In this document: positions 11,690 to 22,762 of the stretch, one piece after another
Layout of the letters: each line of letters starts with the position of its first letter
How positions within the stretch are numbered: the first letter of the stretch is position 1
Assembly: GCF_040183065.1 (NCBI RefSeq)
Contig: NC_091131.1
Location: 15,765,800-15,829,799, forward strand
Direction: 5' to 3'
Source: Periplaneta americana
Taxonomy: Eukaryota; Arthropoda; Insecta; Blattodea; Blattidae
DNA: 64,000 nt
The notes under the pieces: generated by a model
Database searches by the model: none
Told to the model about the DNA's origin: nothing
What the model saw: the letters and a program-made list of their open reading frames with translations, nothing else
Program-made: the position numbers and the translations under genes

Positions 11690-12970
11690 GATTTTCTCAA
11701 AATTGTGAATGTCCCATATTAACCGAATCCTCAGAAGTTAAGTATTTAGGCATTACGATCGACCAACACTTACGATGGAACAAACATATTACACATTTAT
11801 GCAACAGATTCTTCTTCTTCTTCTTCTTCTTCTTCTTATTTGGTATTACAGCCCAGGTGGGCCTTAACCTCCTCTATGGCTCTCTTCCATCCTTCTCTAT
11901 CCATCGCCAACTCCCTCCAATTCCTTATTCCTAATCTATTCACATCCACTCGTACACAGTTCCACCATCTTGTTCTCGGCCTTCCTCTTAATCTGGTTCC
12001 ATCTGGGTTGTTATTGAAGACAATCTTCAGTTTCCTTGTTGTTTCCATCCTTGTGACGTGTCCCAACCATCTCAGTCTTTGACATCTTATGTGCGCCTCC
12101 AAATCCGATTCCTTGTACAGTTCGTATATCTCATTATTATATCCGGCTCTCCATCCATCCACTGTTTCAATTGCTCCGAAAATCCTTCTTAAGATTTTCC
12201 CCTCAAATACTGCTAGTTGTTTGCATGTATTTTTATTCAGAACCCATGTTTCTGTACCATATGTTATAATGGGTCTTATTAGGGTTTTGTAAATCTTGAT
12301 TTTGATTTCTCTAGATATTATTTTATTTTTAACAATTGGTAAAAGTGAATAATATGCCCTGTTAGCCAGATTTATTCTTCTTTGTACCTCATTCCTTAGG
12401 TCATTATTTGCTGTCAATATTGATCCGAGATATGTAAATTCTTTTACTTTTTCAAACTTATATGTTCCCATTTTAAATGCAACAGATTACGTAAAACAAT
12501 TTATATCTTTGTTATACTTCGGTCATATTTACCAATTAATATTTTACGTCTCATTTATTTAGCTTTATTTCAATCCATTCTCCAGCATGGAATTTTAGGG
12601 TGGGGACATGCATGTATTTTTGATCTCACTCCACTAATACTTATTCAGAAAAGAATTATTAAAATATGCCTTAATAAACCAATTGATTACTCATCCGAGC
12701 TTTTGTTTACTGATTTTAATGTTTTGAAAATTAAACAGATTTATTATATTGCCTTATTAATCTTCATACATAAAAATCGTAATAAATTCAATTGTATCAT
12801 CATAAATATGGAACTAAAAGATCCGATTTTATACGACTAGAGGAACCAAAGTGTTTCACAAGCACAGCTCTGAGCCATGGTACCTACTTTGGTCCAAGGT
12901 TATACAATAAAATAATTGATAAATACCCAAATTTGGAAAATTTTAGTATCAGAAATTTAAAAAAATAGCG
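11690..12970 (+). mobile_element. CR1/Jockey-like LINE remnant, split by an RTE LINE
   Basis: A frame reads KYLGITIDQHLRWNKHI, typical of the post-palm RT region, up to 11810. It resumes after the insertion at 12477 with RLRKTIYIFVILRSYLPINI and continues through LQHGILGWG and ...LFTDFNVLKIKQIYY, the usual RT thumb. A last block, GTYFGPRLYNKIIDKYPNLENF, precedes the stop near 12966. The 5' part of the element is missing. Confidence 0.8.
11811..12476 (-). mobile_element. RTE-type LINE insertion with 12-bp target-site duplication
   Basis: The duplication ATGCAACAGATT lies at 11799-11810 and 12477-12488. A 211-codon frame (11836-12471) reads FTYLGSILTANND, YKTLIRPIITYGTETW, LRWLGHVTRM and RGRPRTRWWNCV, the conserved C-terminal RT region of RTE elements. 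On its own strand it ends in (GAA)n (11811-11838). It is 5'-truncated to 666 bp, has one open frame, and so inserted fairly recently into the older CR1-like LINE. Confidence 0.93.
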
Positions 12971-13124
12971 TTAGGAATTTAATTTTTAAAGAATATATAT
13001 TGATTTAATATGTATATGTATTTGTATGACTTACATTGTTAAAATTGAAATTGTATTTTTAAATTTAATTTGTTCCTGTAATTTTTTTTCTTGACCCAGT
13101 TTGTGTCAAATAATTATCTTTGTG

Positions 13125-14964
13125 AATAATTTCGAGGGAAAAATTGTTCCGGAGCCGGGTATCGAATCCGGGACCTTTGGTTTAACGTACCAACGTTCTA
13201 CCACTGAGCTACTCGGGAACTCTAACCGATACCGATCCAATTTTTTCCCTCTATATCCACAGACCTCAAAGTGGGCTGACAACCGTCAAGCAACCAACTT
13301 CGAGTGCACACTAACTCCGTGTGACTTAAATTGTGGTTTTCTGTTAACGAACAGTGACGTGTATTATGCAAATCAAGATTTCAGGTATAACTCCGTGTAA
13401 AGTTGATTTGAATAATTTCGAGGGAAAAATTGTTCCGGAGCCGGGTATCGAACCCGGGACCTTTGGTTTAACGTACCAACGCTCTACCACTGAGCTACTC
13501 GGGAACTCTAACCGACACCGATCCAATTTTTTCCCTCTATATCCACAGACCTCAAAGTGGGCTGACAACCGTCAAGCAACCAACTTCGAGTGCACACTAG
13601 CTCCGTGTGACTTAAATTGTGGCTTTCTGTTAACGAACAGTGACGTGTATTATGCAAATCAAGATTTCAGGTATAACTCCGTGTAAAGTTGATTTGAATA
13701 ATTTCGAGGGAAAAATTGTTCCGGAGCCGGGTATCGAACCCGGGACCTTTGGTTTAACGTACCAACGCTCTACCACTGAGCTACCCGGGAACTCTAACCG
13801 ACACCGATCCAATTTTTTCCCTCTATATCCACAGACCTCAAAGTGGGCTGACAACCGTCAAGCAACCAACTTCGAATGCACACTAACTCCGTGTGACTTA
13901 AATTGTGGTTTTCTGTTAACGAACAGTGACGTGTATTATGCAAATCAAGATTTCAGGCATAACTCCCTGTAAAGTTGATTTGAATAATTTCGAGGGAAAA
14001 ATTGTTCCGGAGCCGGGTATCGAACCCGGGACCTTTGGTTTAACGTACCAACGCTCTACCACTGAGCTACTCGGGAACTCTAACCGACACCGATCCAATT
14101 TTTTTTTCCTCTATATCCACAGACCTCAAAGTGGGCTGACAACCGTCAAGCAACCAACTTCGAGTGCACATTAACTCCGTGTGACTTAAATTGTGGTTTT
14201 CTGTTAACGAACAGTGACGTGTATTATGCAAATCAAGATTTCAGGTATAACTCCGTGTAAAGTTGATTTGAATAATTTCGAGGGAAAAATTGTTCCGGAG
14301 CCGGGTATCGAACCCGGGACCTTTGGTTTAACGTACCAACGCTCTACCACTGAGCTACCCGGGAACTCTAACCGACACCGATCCAATTTTTTCCCTCTAT
14401 ATCCACAGACCTCAAAGTGGGCTGACAACCGTCAAGCAACCAACTTCGAGTGCACACTAACTCCGTGTGACTTAAATTGTGGTTTTCTGTTAACGAACAG
14501 TGACGTGTATTATGCAAATCAAGATTTCAGGTATAACTCCGTGTAAAGTTGATTTGAATAATTTCGAGGGAAAAATTGTTCCGGAGCCGGGTATCGAACC
14601 CGGGACCTTTGGTTTAACGTACCAACGCTCTACCACTGAGCTACCCGGGAACTCTAACCGACACCGATCCAATTTTTTCCCTCTATATCCACAGACATCC
14701 AAGTGGGCTGACAACCGTCAAGCAGCCAACTTCGAGTGCACACTAGCTCCGTGTGACTTAAATTGTGGTTTTCTGTTAACGAACAGTGACGTGTATTATG
14801 CAAATCAAGATTTCAGGTATAACTCCGTGTAAAGTTGATTTGAATAATTTCGAGGGAACGTTAAACCAAAGGTCCCGGGTTCGATACCCGGCTCCGGAAC
14901 AATTTTTCCCTCGAAATTATTCAAATCAACTTTACAGGGAGTTATACCTGAAATCTTGATTTGC
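13125..14964. repeat. six-unit tandem array of a tRNA-like retroelement with terminal inverted copy
   Basis: Units start at 13125, 13411, 13697, 13983, 14271 and 14557; period 286 bp (one of 288). On the minus strand each unit contains a tRNA-like fold: acceptor TCCCGGG, A-box TAGCTCAGTGGTAGAGC, anticodon loop ACGTTAA (anticodon GTT, but C instead of U at position 33) and B-box GGGTTCGATACCCGG. A seventh start at 14843 stops after about 14 bases and flips into an inverted partial copy (about 14857-14964). The whole block is flanked by AATTATCTTTGTG (13112-13124) and AATTATCTTAGTG (14965-14977), 12 of 13 identical, so it behaves as one insertion. Units are about 97-99% alike. Confidence 0.93.
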
Positions 14965-15224
14965 AATTATCTTAGTGTTTCGATATGTCCCTGAGCACGA
15001 GTTTTTTACTCCTTCAGGGAAGAACTAAGATTGTGTATTTGTCCATGTTATTTTATTAACAATAAACAATATTACTATTCTGGCCCTCTAATGACCTTCT
15101 TTCCTGTAGATGTAAAATCTGAGATTCCCTTGATTATTATCGTCCTTTCTGCATTCTAGAAGGTAATTCTTTCATTTAATCAACCTTATTTTATTTCTTA
15201 GTGGAAAAAATGCGATTTTCTCTC

Positions 15225-15365
15225 TTAATAGAGTGTTAGTTGGAATACCTGAGGGAAAAATACCTTTAGGGAGGCCGAGACGTAGAGGGGAGGATAATAA
15301 CGAAATGGATTTGAGGAAGGTGGGATATGATGCCGGGGTTTGGATTAATCTAGCTCAGACTAGAT
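15225..15365 (+). mobile_element. RTE-like LINE 3' fragment
   Basis: Translation RVLVGIPEGKIPLGRPRRRG followed by EDNNEMDLRKVGYDAG matches the C-terminal coding region of the family seen intact at 52802-53394. Old and internally changed; the tail is lost. Confidence 0.75.
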
Positions 15366-16570
15366 GATACCTGACCCCTACTGATCGATAGTGATCGATA
15401 ATTTGTTCATGTAAGTGTGGCTTCTTTACTTTTTACTTCTGTGAATAGGTGGCGAAGATAATAGTCAGTGTCGCCAATAGTACATAAATGTACCCGCACT
15501 ATAAAATTCAAAATTTCATCCCCCTCTAATGATTGTGAAAAAAATCACTAGATTTAGCGGAAAACTGCTGATACTGTCAATTTTGAGACTAATTTATACT
15601 TAACCTACATCAACATTTTTCCGAATACATTTTTACCCGACCCAATAATATGGTCACTTATTGAGAACTAGCGGAACTATTTTAAAGCTTGTCAATTTTT
15701 TTATATCTTTGGTTCTGACTTACCCCGTGGTTAGAAATTTCGCTTACATGTTCAGAAAATCATAGGTCAGATATCTTTGAACACATGGAATGACGTATGC
15801 TCTTCACATAATTTGCACATATGCATTGATTTATTATGCCTGCTGAGGATAAGGAAAAGAAAGTGCAATTTGTACACGATGTCTATATTGAATTGGATTA
15901 GAAACTGGTCAGTGGAGACGAGATTCTGACGTTAATAAAGTGGGATTTATACGTTTAGGTAAAAAATAAATAAGATATTCAAATATCACGGGTTATATTC
16001 AACTTAATACACATGGACAATAAAAACAGAAGTAACATATCTATTAAAATAATGTCGCCAAGATGGCTTTTCAAAATAATACTAACTTTCAAACCAGTTG
16101 TAGCTATTCTCGCCATTTAAAAATTAACCGAATTGTCTCGTAATTAATTGCTGATTTGTTAATGGCTAATTATATTAAGGAGCATTAACACTACAGTTTA
16201 TTCTCCATCTTATATCGCTCCACTTAATTTCTAATTTGCTTATTCCAGTTTTGATAGCACTTTAGTTCTTGTATATTACGAATGTATTTTATAGAATCTA
16301 TTAAAGGAGAAGAGACACCTCTAATTAATATATCCATAATATCACTATACTTCAATATTTTTTCCTCAGAATCTATAGGTACTTTGGAAATAAAAATTGG
16401 TATTTTTAATATAGACTCTCCATACATGACTAGGAATTTTTAGTGTTTTTGAAAACCATTTTTTTTAAATTAGAAACCTTGTGGTGTGTTTTGTTCAGCC
16501 GGACAACGTTTAGGCCTACCTGATAACTCAGCACCCAGATTTCATCATCCAAAAAGTCGATTTTCATTTT
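15366..16570. other. no recognisable gene
   Basis: AT-rich sequence with no supported ORF or terminal repeat. Confidence 0.5.
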
Positions 16571-16574
16571 TTAA

Positions 16575-17347
16575 GGGTATATGTCTGTCAATGATCACAA
16601 ATATTCTGAGAAAATGCAGGCTCTGAATTTCTAAAATTTTATAAGGAAATGAAATCACAATTGGACAAAAATTACAAGGTACCACAACAAGACTTATTAG
16701 AACTTAAATATCTAATAAAGATATGAAAAAAGCTTACTAATAATATTTTTAAGAGTTCACTTTTTACTTTAAATTACATTTTCCAAAATTTGAACATTTT
16801 CACACATATTGTTTCATAACTCCACAACCATTAGAGTTAGACTTCTGAAATTTTGTACACTGATTTAACATCCATTTATGCAAAAGATAGACTACACTAA
16901 TGCCCATTTCTTTGAAAATAAAAAAATTAGGTCACAAAACTTTATGTAAATTTTAATATATTTTGTATAGAACAAATAAAGAATTAATTGTATTAAAGTA
17001 AACAACTCTACATGTCTGAGAGTAGTCTACTTTTCAGAAATAAGTGTTTATTACATGCAGAAAAAATATTAAAGATATCAGAGAGACCATAACAATGTTA
17101 TGGTTACCAAATGATGTAACTGCAGATTTTTTATGTGTTTTATTTCCATACTCTGATAAAACTGGTTTGAAAAATATCATTAGTAACCTTTTTTATATTT
17201 TTATCAGGTAGGCCTATTTAAGTTCTAACAAGTCTTGTTGTGGTAGCTTGTAATTGTCCAATTGTGGGTTGATTTTCTTATAAAATGTAAAAAAACTTAG
17301 AGCCTGCATTTTCTGATAATATTTGTCGTCGTTCACGTACATATACC
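16575..17347. mobile_element. MITE with ~180-bp inverted repeats and TTAA target sites
   Basis: The element starts GGGTATATGT and ends ACATATACC, flanked on both sides by TTAA (16571-16574, 17348-17351). The arms share GAAAATGCAGGCTC and CCACAACAAGACTT and run about 180 bp each. TTAA duplications are used by piggyBac and Kolobok elements; I cannot choose between them. No ORF. Confidence 0.75.
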
Positions 17348-17526
17348 TTAAAATTAACTTCTGAAACTGTATATACTGTATGTCCGTCATCCATTACTAA
17401 AATAATGGCTCACCAATATCATTTTTAAATGAACTATATTATGTCATATATTTTAGAGTACAACGTTCAAATGAGACAAGTATACAAGCATATAATGTTT
17501 CATTAAAATTTCATAATTCCTTTTCA

Positions 17527-18209
17527 GTTACCAGGTAAACGCCGTCCAACTTAACAAAATACTCCACATATATGCATAATTAAAAAGGTAATTATTAGGT
17601 TTTTCTAAAACATTACATTTGCTTAGTGTTGTGCAGATAGTGTATATTAAGAATGCAATTTTTTTGTTTTGAAAGGACCTATAGATTATGGGAAAGAAAG
17701 TTGAAATATACTAAAGTTATATTAGCCAAAGGTGTACTTCTTCCTTAATTGATTAGGATTATCTTTATTATTTGAAATGTATTTTAATTAAACCCCGAAG
17801 GTTTTTATCGAAAGCGTTAATAAATTTCCGAAATATTTATGTTATCAAATTAAAGTTTTTGCCAAGTTACCAGGTAAACGCTGTCCGACTTAACAAAGTA
17901 CTCCACAAATATGCATAACTAAAAAGTAATTATTAGGTTTTTCAAAATCATTACACTTGTTTAGTGTTGCGCAGATAGTGTATATTAAGCACGCAAATTT
18001 TTATTTTGAAAGAACCTTTAGATTATGGAAAAGAAAGTTGAAATACAGTAAAATTATATTAGCGAAATGTGTACTTCTTCTTTTATTTGATTAGATAATC
18101 TTTATTCTTTGAAATGTATTTTAATTAACTCCCGAAGGTTTTTTTTTAATCGAAAACCTTAATAAATCCGCGAAATATGTGTGTTATCAGATTCAATTTT
18201 TTGCCAAGT
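17527..18209. repeat. two-unit tandem duplication, ~340 bp per unit
   Basis: GTTACCAGGTAAACG starts at 17527 and again at 17866, and the two units match along their length (shared AACAAARTACTCCACA and GCAGATAGTGTATATTAAG). The copies are about 85-90% identical with small indels. No coding potential. Confidence 0.85.
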
Positions 18210-18344
18210 ATTAATTATATAAATTTATACTTCATTTGCACCAGTTCGAAGTAACCATCCAGCATTGTATTTAAATATTGGTTTTGTTATTGAACTGGAT
18301 CGTCTCACCAATTTTGAACTCATTTTTATCTGACTAGGAAGAGG

Positions 18345-19755
18345 GTAAGATTGCCTATATCGCACCATTTATAATTTTTATTGAACAATACAGTTTTTAT
18401 TTTCTTCATTCCTTTACAGAGATACATTCCCAGAACATTTACCTTTCATGTAAAAAAGAATGCTTGAATTTGATTTAATATATTTTAATTAAAATAACAT
18501 TTTCGAAACACATGTCAGTGGTACCATTTAGGCAACTAGTTTCCTAAATAGCACCTGCGGTTTCTTAAATCGCACCTCTTTATCTGCAGGGAACGGGATG
18601 AAGGAAAGCTTTTAATATTGAACATATTGAAGAGTATTTGAATGAATAATGTAATAAATGTAAATTACAAGTTTATTGAAATTAATGAAAGAGAGTGACG
18701 CATCTTCAAATGAAATTGAAAAAAAATGGAGCGTAAATTACGTAACATTTAAACTTTCTGAATGCGTTTTGTATTGTTATACATTTGCCAAGTGCTTCAC
18801 CAGGCAGTTCAGACTAAACTTCGTCACCTTTTCTCCACGATTATCTCGAAGCCACTTAAGAACTGCTTCATGATATAGCTGTCTGAAATGATTGAAGATA
18901 GAAACATCTAAAGGCTGGGCCTATGAGTATTATGACGAGGAAGCTGAAACAGGAGCATACCATTTTCCCGAGATAATCTAGTTTTTAATTTTTTGGAATG
19001 GGTGGTATAGACGGACATACAGAAGCAGCACTTTTTTGTATGGCAGGTTTGAGTGGCAAATAAAATGTTTGAGTTATTCGACAAATAATTCACTGATGTA
19101 ACCTGACTCAGAGCAAACAAATAACGATCCTGCAGGAGCACCAGCTGATAATGAAGGATGCACTGTTTGACGTTTAAAAATTATCACAGGTGGTACAAAA
19201 TACCTGGTATGCTTGTACAACACACACTTGTTGTATTAAGGCCCTTTCCACCACTTGGTATTGCACCCACCTGATGTATTCCTAGTTCAGTTAACATTTT
19301 TAGGGCCTTCTTTTGTACGGCTAGAATTACTACAGTTGCTCATATCGCACCGGTGCGAATTAGGCACCTACAAAGTGGTGCGAATTGAGGAACTACGCCA
19401 TAAGTTATTATTTTCCTTCATTCTAACCTATAATCACCACATTTTCGAAAATTCTACTAAGTTAAATGTTCTTTAATACCTCTTTAAACGAATAACATCT
19501 TAAGATTATGGATTCCTTTGCATACAAATCCGTTTTTAGTTACAAAATGTTAGCTAAATATACATCCACCTGAGCGATTATATTAGATACACTATCACCA
19601 CGCTGCTGACACAAAGAAGTGGCAGAAATCAAGTGACATGGTGGAAGTTCATATGGTAGATTGTAACAATACCACTAGATGCCACACTACTATAATAATT
19701 TGTTTTAAACTAGCAGCGGTGCGATTTAGGAAGCGATGCGATTTATGCTACTCTA
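18345..19755 (-). mobile_element. pogo/Tigger-like transposon relic
   Basis: On the minus strand between about 19150 and 18780 I can read APAGSLFVCSESGYISELFVE, then PYKKVLLLYVR, then AQPLDVSIFNHFRQLYHEAV and LKWLRDN. The PYKKVLLL...QPLDVxxF order is that of the DDE domain C-terminal half in pogo/Tigger transposases. Stops and frameshifts interrupt it. Outer ends carry 'atcgcacc'-type motifs in inverse orientation (18365 and 19700-19745), which may be the termini, but I could not confirm a TA duplication. Confidence 0.65.
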
Positions 19756-20150
19756 CACTAAATACAGATACATACATATGGGGCTATTGGAGGAAATCGA
19801 ACTTCATGTTCATTGAACTCTTGATTTTTTCGTACAAAGTTCAATGCACTCTGGAGACGGGCACACGCGTGTTATATTTCATTTACGATGCTTCCAAGGG
19901 TATTCAGTACTAATGGATCTTGGATACATAAAATTACGATAATTACTTGTTGTATCTACATTTTTATGAAGGTTATAGCAAATTCATCAGATTATATCAG
20001 AGCTCAAAGCTGAAAGAGATCATTGTACGCTGTGTTAGCTTGAGGAGAACTGTATTGGCTTTTTCTGTTACTTGCACATAGTTGCTACAGGCGAGGGTAA
20101 TATTTTACTAGTTACTGTCAATTGTACACATATGAATAACATTATGTTAC

Positions 20151-20279
20151 CAGTGAATTGAAGATGTCTTCCTCTTCTATCCCTGACGGCGCAACATCGT
20201 GGCTGTCTTCTGACAGGACTATGGAAAGTGTTAAGCTAAAAATCAGAAGGAACAACGTCGATAAAACTAGGCGACCCAT
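20151..20279 (-). CDS. Pro/Arg-rich secreted peptide precursor, gene 1, exon 1 (signal peptide and acidic pro-region)
   Basis: Forty-three codons from ATG at 20279 to the donor CTG|gtaaca (phase 0). The first 23 residues form a signal peptide: short basic start MGR, a hydrophobic core (LVLSTLFLLIF...), and V-L-S before the likely cut. Residues 24-43 (EDSHDVAPSGIEEEDIFNSL) hold seven acidic residues and no basic one except His, the usual charge-masking pro-segment of cationic peptides. The next in-frame codons run into a stop in the intron. The pairing with 5567-5893 is inferred from strand, phase, charge complementarity and from the equal organisation of gene 2 (42 + 107 codons against 43 + 108). 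An ATG is absent upstream in the same frame, so this start is the best one. cDNA evidence is lacking here. Confidence 0.65.
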
Positions 20280-20290
20280 ATTGGAGACGA

Positions 20291-20322
20291 TGGAAATATA
20301 TTTCCACCACTCTATATATAAA
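20291..20322 (-). promoter_or_regulatory. candidate core promoter of gene 1
   Basis: On the minus strand TTTATATATAGA (20322-20311) is a good TATA box about 35-43 bp before the ATG. Between it and the ATG lies a perfect 16-bp palindrome TGGAAATATATTTCCA (20291-20306). A start about 30 bp after the TATA box would leave a 5' leader of only about 10 bases, so the leader length is doubtful. Confidence 0.4.
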
Positions 20323-21025
20323 GCTAAGCTGTTTTGTAACCAGGCCACGCTGATTTTTTGATCCTAGATTCACTTTATTGAGTAAACAGCTTCTGTTTAA
20401 CAAGTGGAACTCGAATAAACTGACGTCGCTCAAGAGCATACAGTTGTATGGACGTTACAGATAAAATGAGGTCAGAGTGGGGTACATAATAGGATCACTA
20501 CGTAATGATATAAAATATCTTCTTATGGCGTAAAATTTCACGTGCATGCAGGACTTCGCCCTCATGACGACCAAACTTTTGGAGATAAATATAGTTTTGT
20601 GCTCTTGAAACATTCTGGAGCGGAAAACAAATTAAAATTATAACTAGGGGGACAATTATAAGTACAATAAACTTTTAAAAATGCATTCGCTTCAGTTGGA
20701 AGTATCGTTTTAACAAATGTAAACAGTGCTGTTAATGATAAGAATGATGCTTTCGGTGACCAGTGTCACTGTATGTACAGGATGTTGAATTGGAACACAC
20801 ACCATAGGGATTTGAACGCTAAAATTAATAAGGTAAGCCTCCCTACTGTAAGTTCGCCACCTTAAGCAAATTTATTTTTAAATTGATAATGAAGTCATAT
20901 TTCGAAAGTATAAAAAATTCCTTTGCAATATTGATACTAAAGAGCATCTTAACTAAACATTTCCTAAAGGATAATCCTTCTCGTACAAAAACAAAAGAGA
21001 TAAGGGGATGCAACTGCCGAAGTTA

Positions 21026-22002
21026 GGGGGCAGGGCATAGTTGCGCCCCACGGACAGATAAAATGCAGCAGATAAAAAAGGGTTCCTGTTTGGTGGGCAT
21101 AGTTGTGCCCCGTTTCCATCAGGTAGAGAAAAGGGCATGGCATAGTTGCGCCCCGAAGAAATCAGGTAGCAGAAGGGATATGGCATAGTTGCGCCCCGAT
21201 GAAATAGGTAGAGAAAAAGACATTACGGGAACTCGAGCCTCGTAATCAACCAACCATATTGATTTCTTATTCGATTTAATATTATCAATACCATAAAAAT
21301 GAACACCATGGAGTTGGCAGTACTTTATTAACTGTTTTTCTACTGTTTTTGCAGTGATTATTATCAATAGCCTACCGTTAAAATGAACATCATAAAGTTG
21401 GCAGTATTTTATTAACTGGCATATTCAAATGAGTGAGCCGTTGGCATTTTATTAGTGATTTTCACACCGTGTGTGGCGTATAGTGAGAATAATTTACAAT
21501 GAATGTTAAGTTTAGTGAAAAGGGTAAAGAGTTAATAATTCACAATGGTTCTAAGTTTCAATATTCGAAACCCTGTACCGTAAGTTAAGATATCGATGTA
21601 CAAACAAAAAATGCAGTTCATTTATTGTGTGAGCGATAAAAAAGTGTTACTTTAAATAGCAAAATTGATCACATGCTAGGCCTACCTGATTTCAATGCAG
21701 GTATCACTGTAATATTTTTAAGTAATTTGTTTATATTATGACATTCACTTTCGTGTGTACTATACCCATCGGGGCGCAACTATGCCATGTCCATTCTGCT
21801 ACCTGATTTCTTCGGGGCGCAACTATGCCATGTCCCTTCTGCTATCTGATTTCTTCGGGGCGCAACTATGCCATGTCCCTTCTGCTACCTGATTTCTTCG
21901 GGGCACAACTATGCCATGTCCCTTCTGCTACCTGATTTCTTCGGGGCGCAATTATGCCATGCCTAGGCCTCTCAATTGACCGCGGGGCGCAACTATGCCA
22001 TA
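21026..22002. mobile_element. foldback element with inverted arrays of a 43-bp repeat
   Basis: The right arm has GGGGCGCAACTATGCC starting at 21771, 21814, 21857, 21900, 21943 (exact 43-bp steps) and 21984. The left arm has the complement GGCATAGTTGCGCCCC ending at 21049, 21111, 21154 and 21197. Both sides carry the 9-bp CCGAAGTTA (21017-21025 and 22003-22011), which I read as the target duplication. Nine bases fits Mutator-like elements. The centre (21280-21420) holds a 79-bp direct duplication. No transposase is present. Confidence 0.8.
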
Positions 22003-22120
22003 CCGAAGTTAAGACGTATGTGTTCCCTAAGTACGCCTCTTGTGTGCCTGTTGTAAATTCAAATACTATTTTATCATCATCATCACAGTACAGATGTAAT
22101 ATATTTTAATACAGAAAAAT

Positions 22121-22749
22121 AAGCCACCAGCGTAGCTCTGTCGGCTAAGGCGCTTGCCTACTGATCCGGAGTTGCGCTCGGACACTGGTTCGATTCCCGC
22201 TTGGGCTGATTACCTGGTTGTGTTTTTTTCCGAGGTTTCCCCAATCATAAGGCAAATGTCAGATAATCTATGGCGAATCCTCGGCCTCATTTCGCCAAAT
22301 ACCATCTCGCTTTCCCAATCCCATCGACGCTAAATAACCTTGTAGTTGAATAATTTCAAGGGAAAATTGTTCCGGGGCCGGGTATCGATCCCGGAACCTC
22401 TGGTTGAACGTACCAGCGCTCTACCAACTGAGCTACCCGGGAACTCCACCCGACACCGTCTCAACTTTTCCCTTTCTATCCACACAACTCGCGTGGGCTG
22501 ACGAAACGCAAGAGACCCACATCGAGTGCACACAATCTCTGTGTGACTTGGAATTGTGGTTTTCTGTTAACGTACACAGTGACGTATATATTATGCAAAT
22601 CTAGTCTTTCAGGTAAAGCTCCCTGTAAAGCAGATTTGAATAATTTCAAGGGAAAAATTGTTCAAATCTGCTTTACAGGGAGCTTTACCTGAAAGACTAG
22701 ATTTGCATAACCTTGTAGTCGATACAGCGTCGTTAAATAACCAAATAAA
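22121..22749 (+). mobile_element. tRNA-derived SINE, split by a tRNA-like foldback element
   Basis: The head has an A-box (GCGTAGCTCTGTCGGCTAAGG) and B-box (GGTTCGATTCCC), then a body with GGGCTGATTACCTGGTT and the tail GATACAGCGTCGTTAAATAA. Flanking copies of AATACAGAAAAAT (22108-22120, 22750-22762) are its 13-bp target duplication. The 22347-22708 segment is a later insertion. A second copy of this SINE is at 41404-41653. Confidence 0.9.
22347..22708. mobile_element. tRNA-like element with terminal foldback, inserted in a SINE
   Basis: One unit related to the 286-bp repeat (tRNA-like part in inverse orientation, anticodon loop ACGTTCA), then the start of a second unit that turns back at about 22663 into an inverted copy of 22605-22640. 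AACCTTGTAGT flanks both sides (22336-22346, 22709-22719). Same design as the blocks at 13125, 44353 and 49574, but a distinct subfamily. Confidence 0.9.
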
Positions 22750-22762
22750 AATACAGAAAAAT

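Noticed and set aside
13354-14832. Repeated 110-codon open frames in the array
   Set aside because: They are translations of the tRNA-like repeat in a frame that happens to lack stops; they start and stop with the repeat period.
13125-14964. Seven tRNA-Asn genes in tandem
   Set aside because: The fold has C at position 33, a mismatch in the acceptor stem and continues into a fixed 210-bp body; the unit behaves as a retroelement.
18676-18873. Host gene on the + strand
   Set aside because: The complementary strand carries the pogo/Tigger-like QPLDV block; the + frame is its shadow.
21000-22011. CRISPR array
   Set aside because: The 43-bp repeats are contiguous without spacers, are inverted in two arms, and the genome is eukaryotic.
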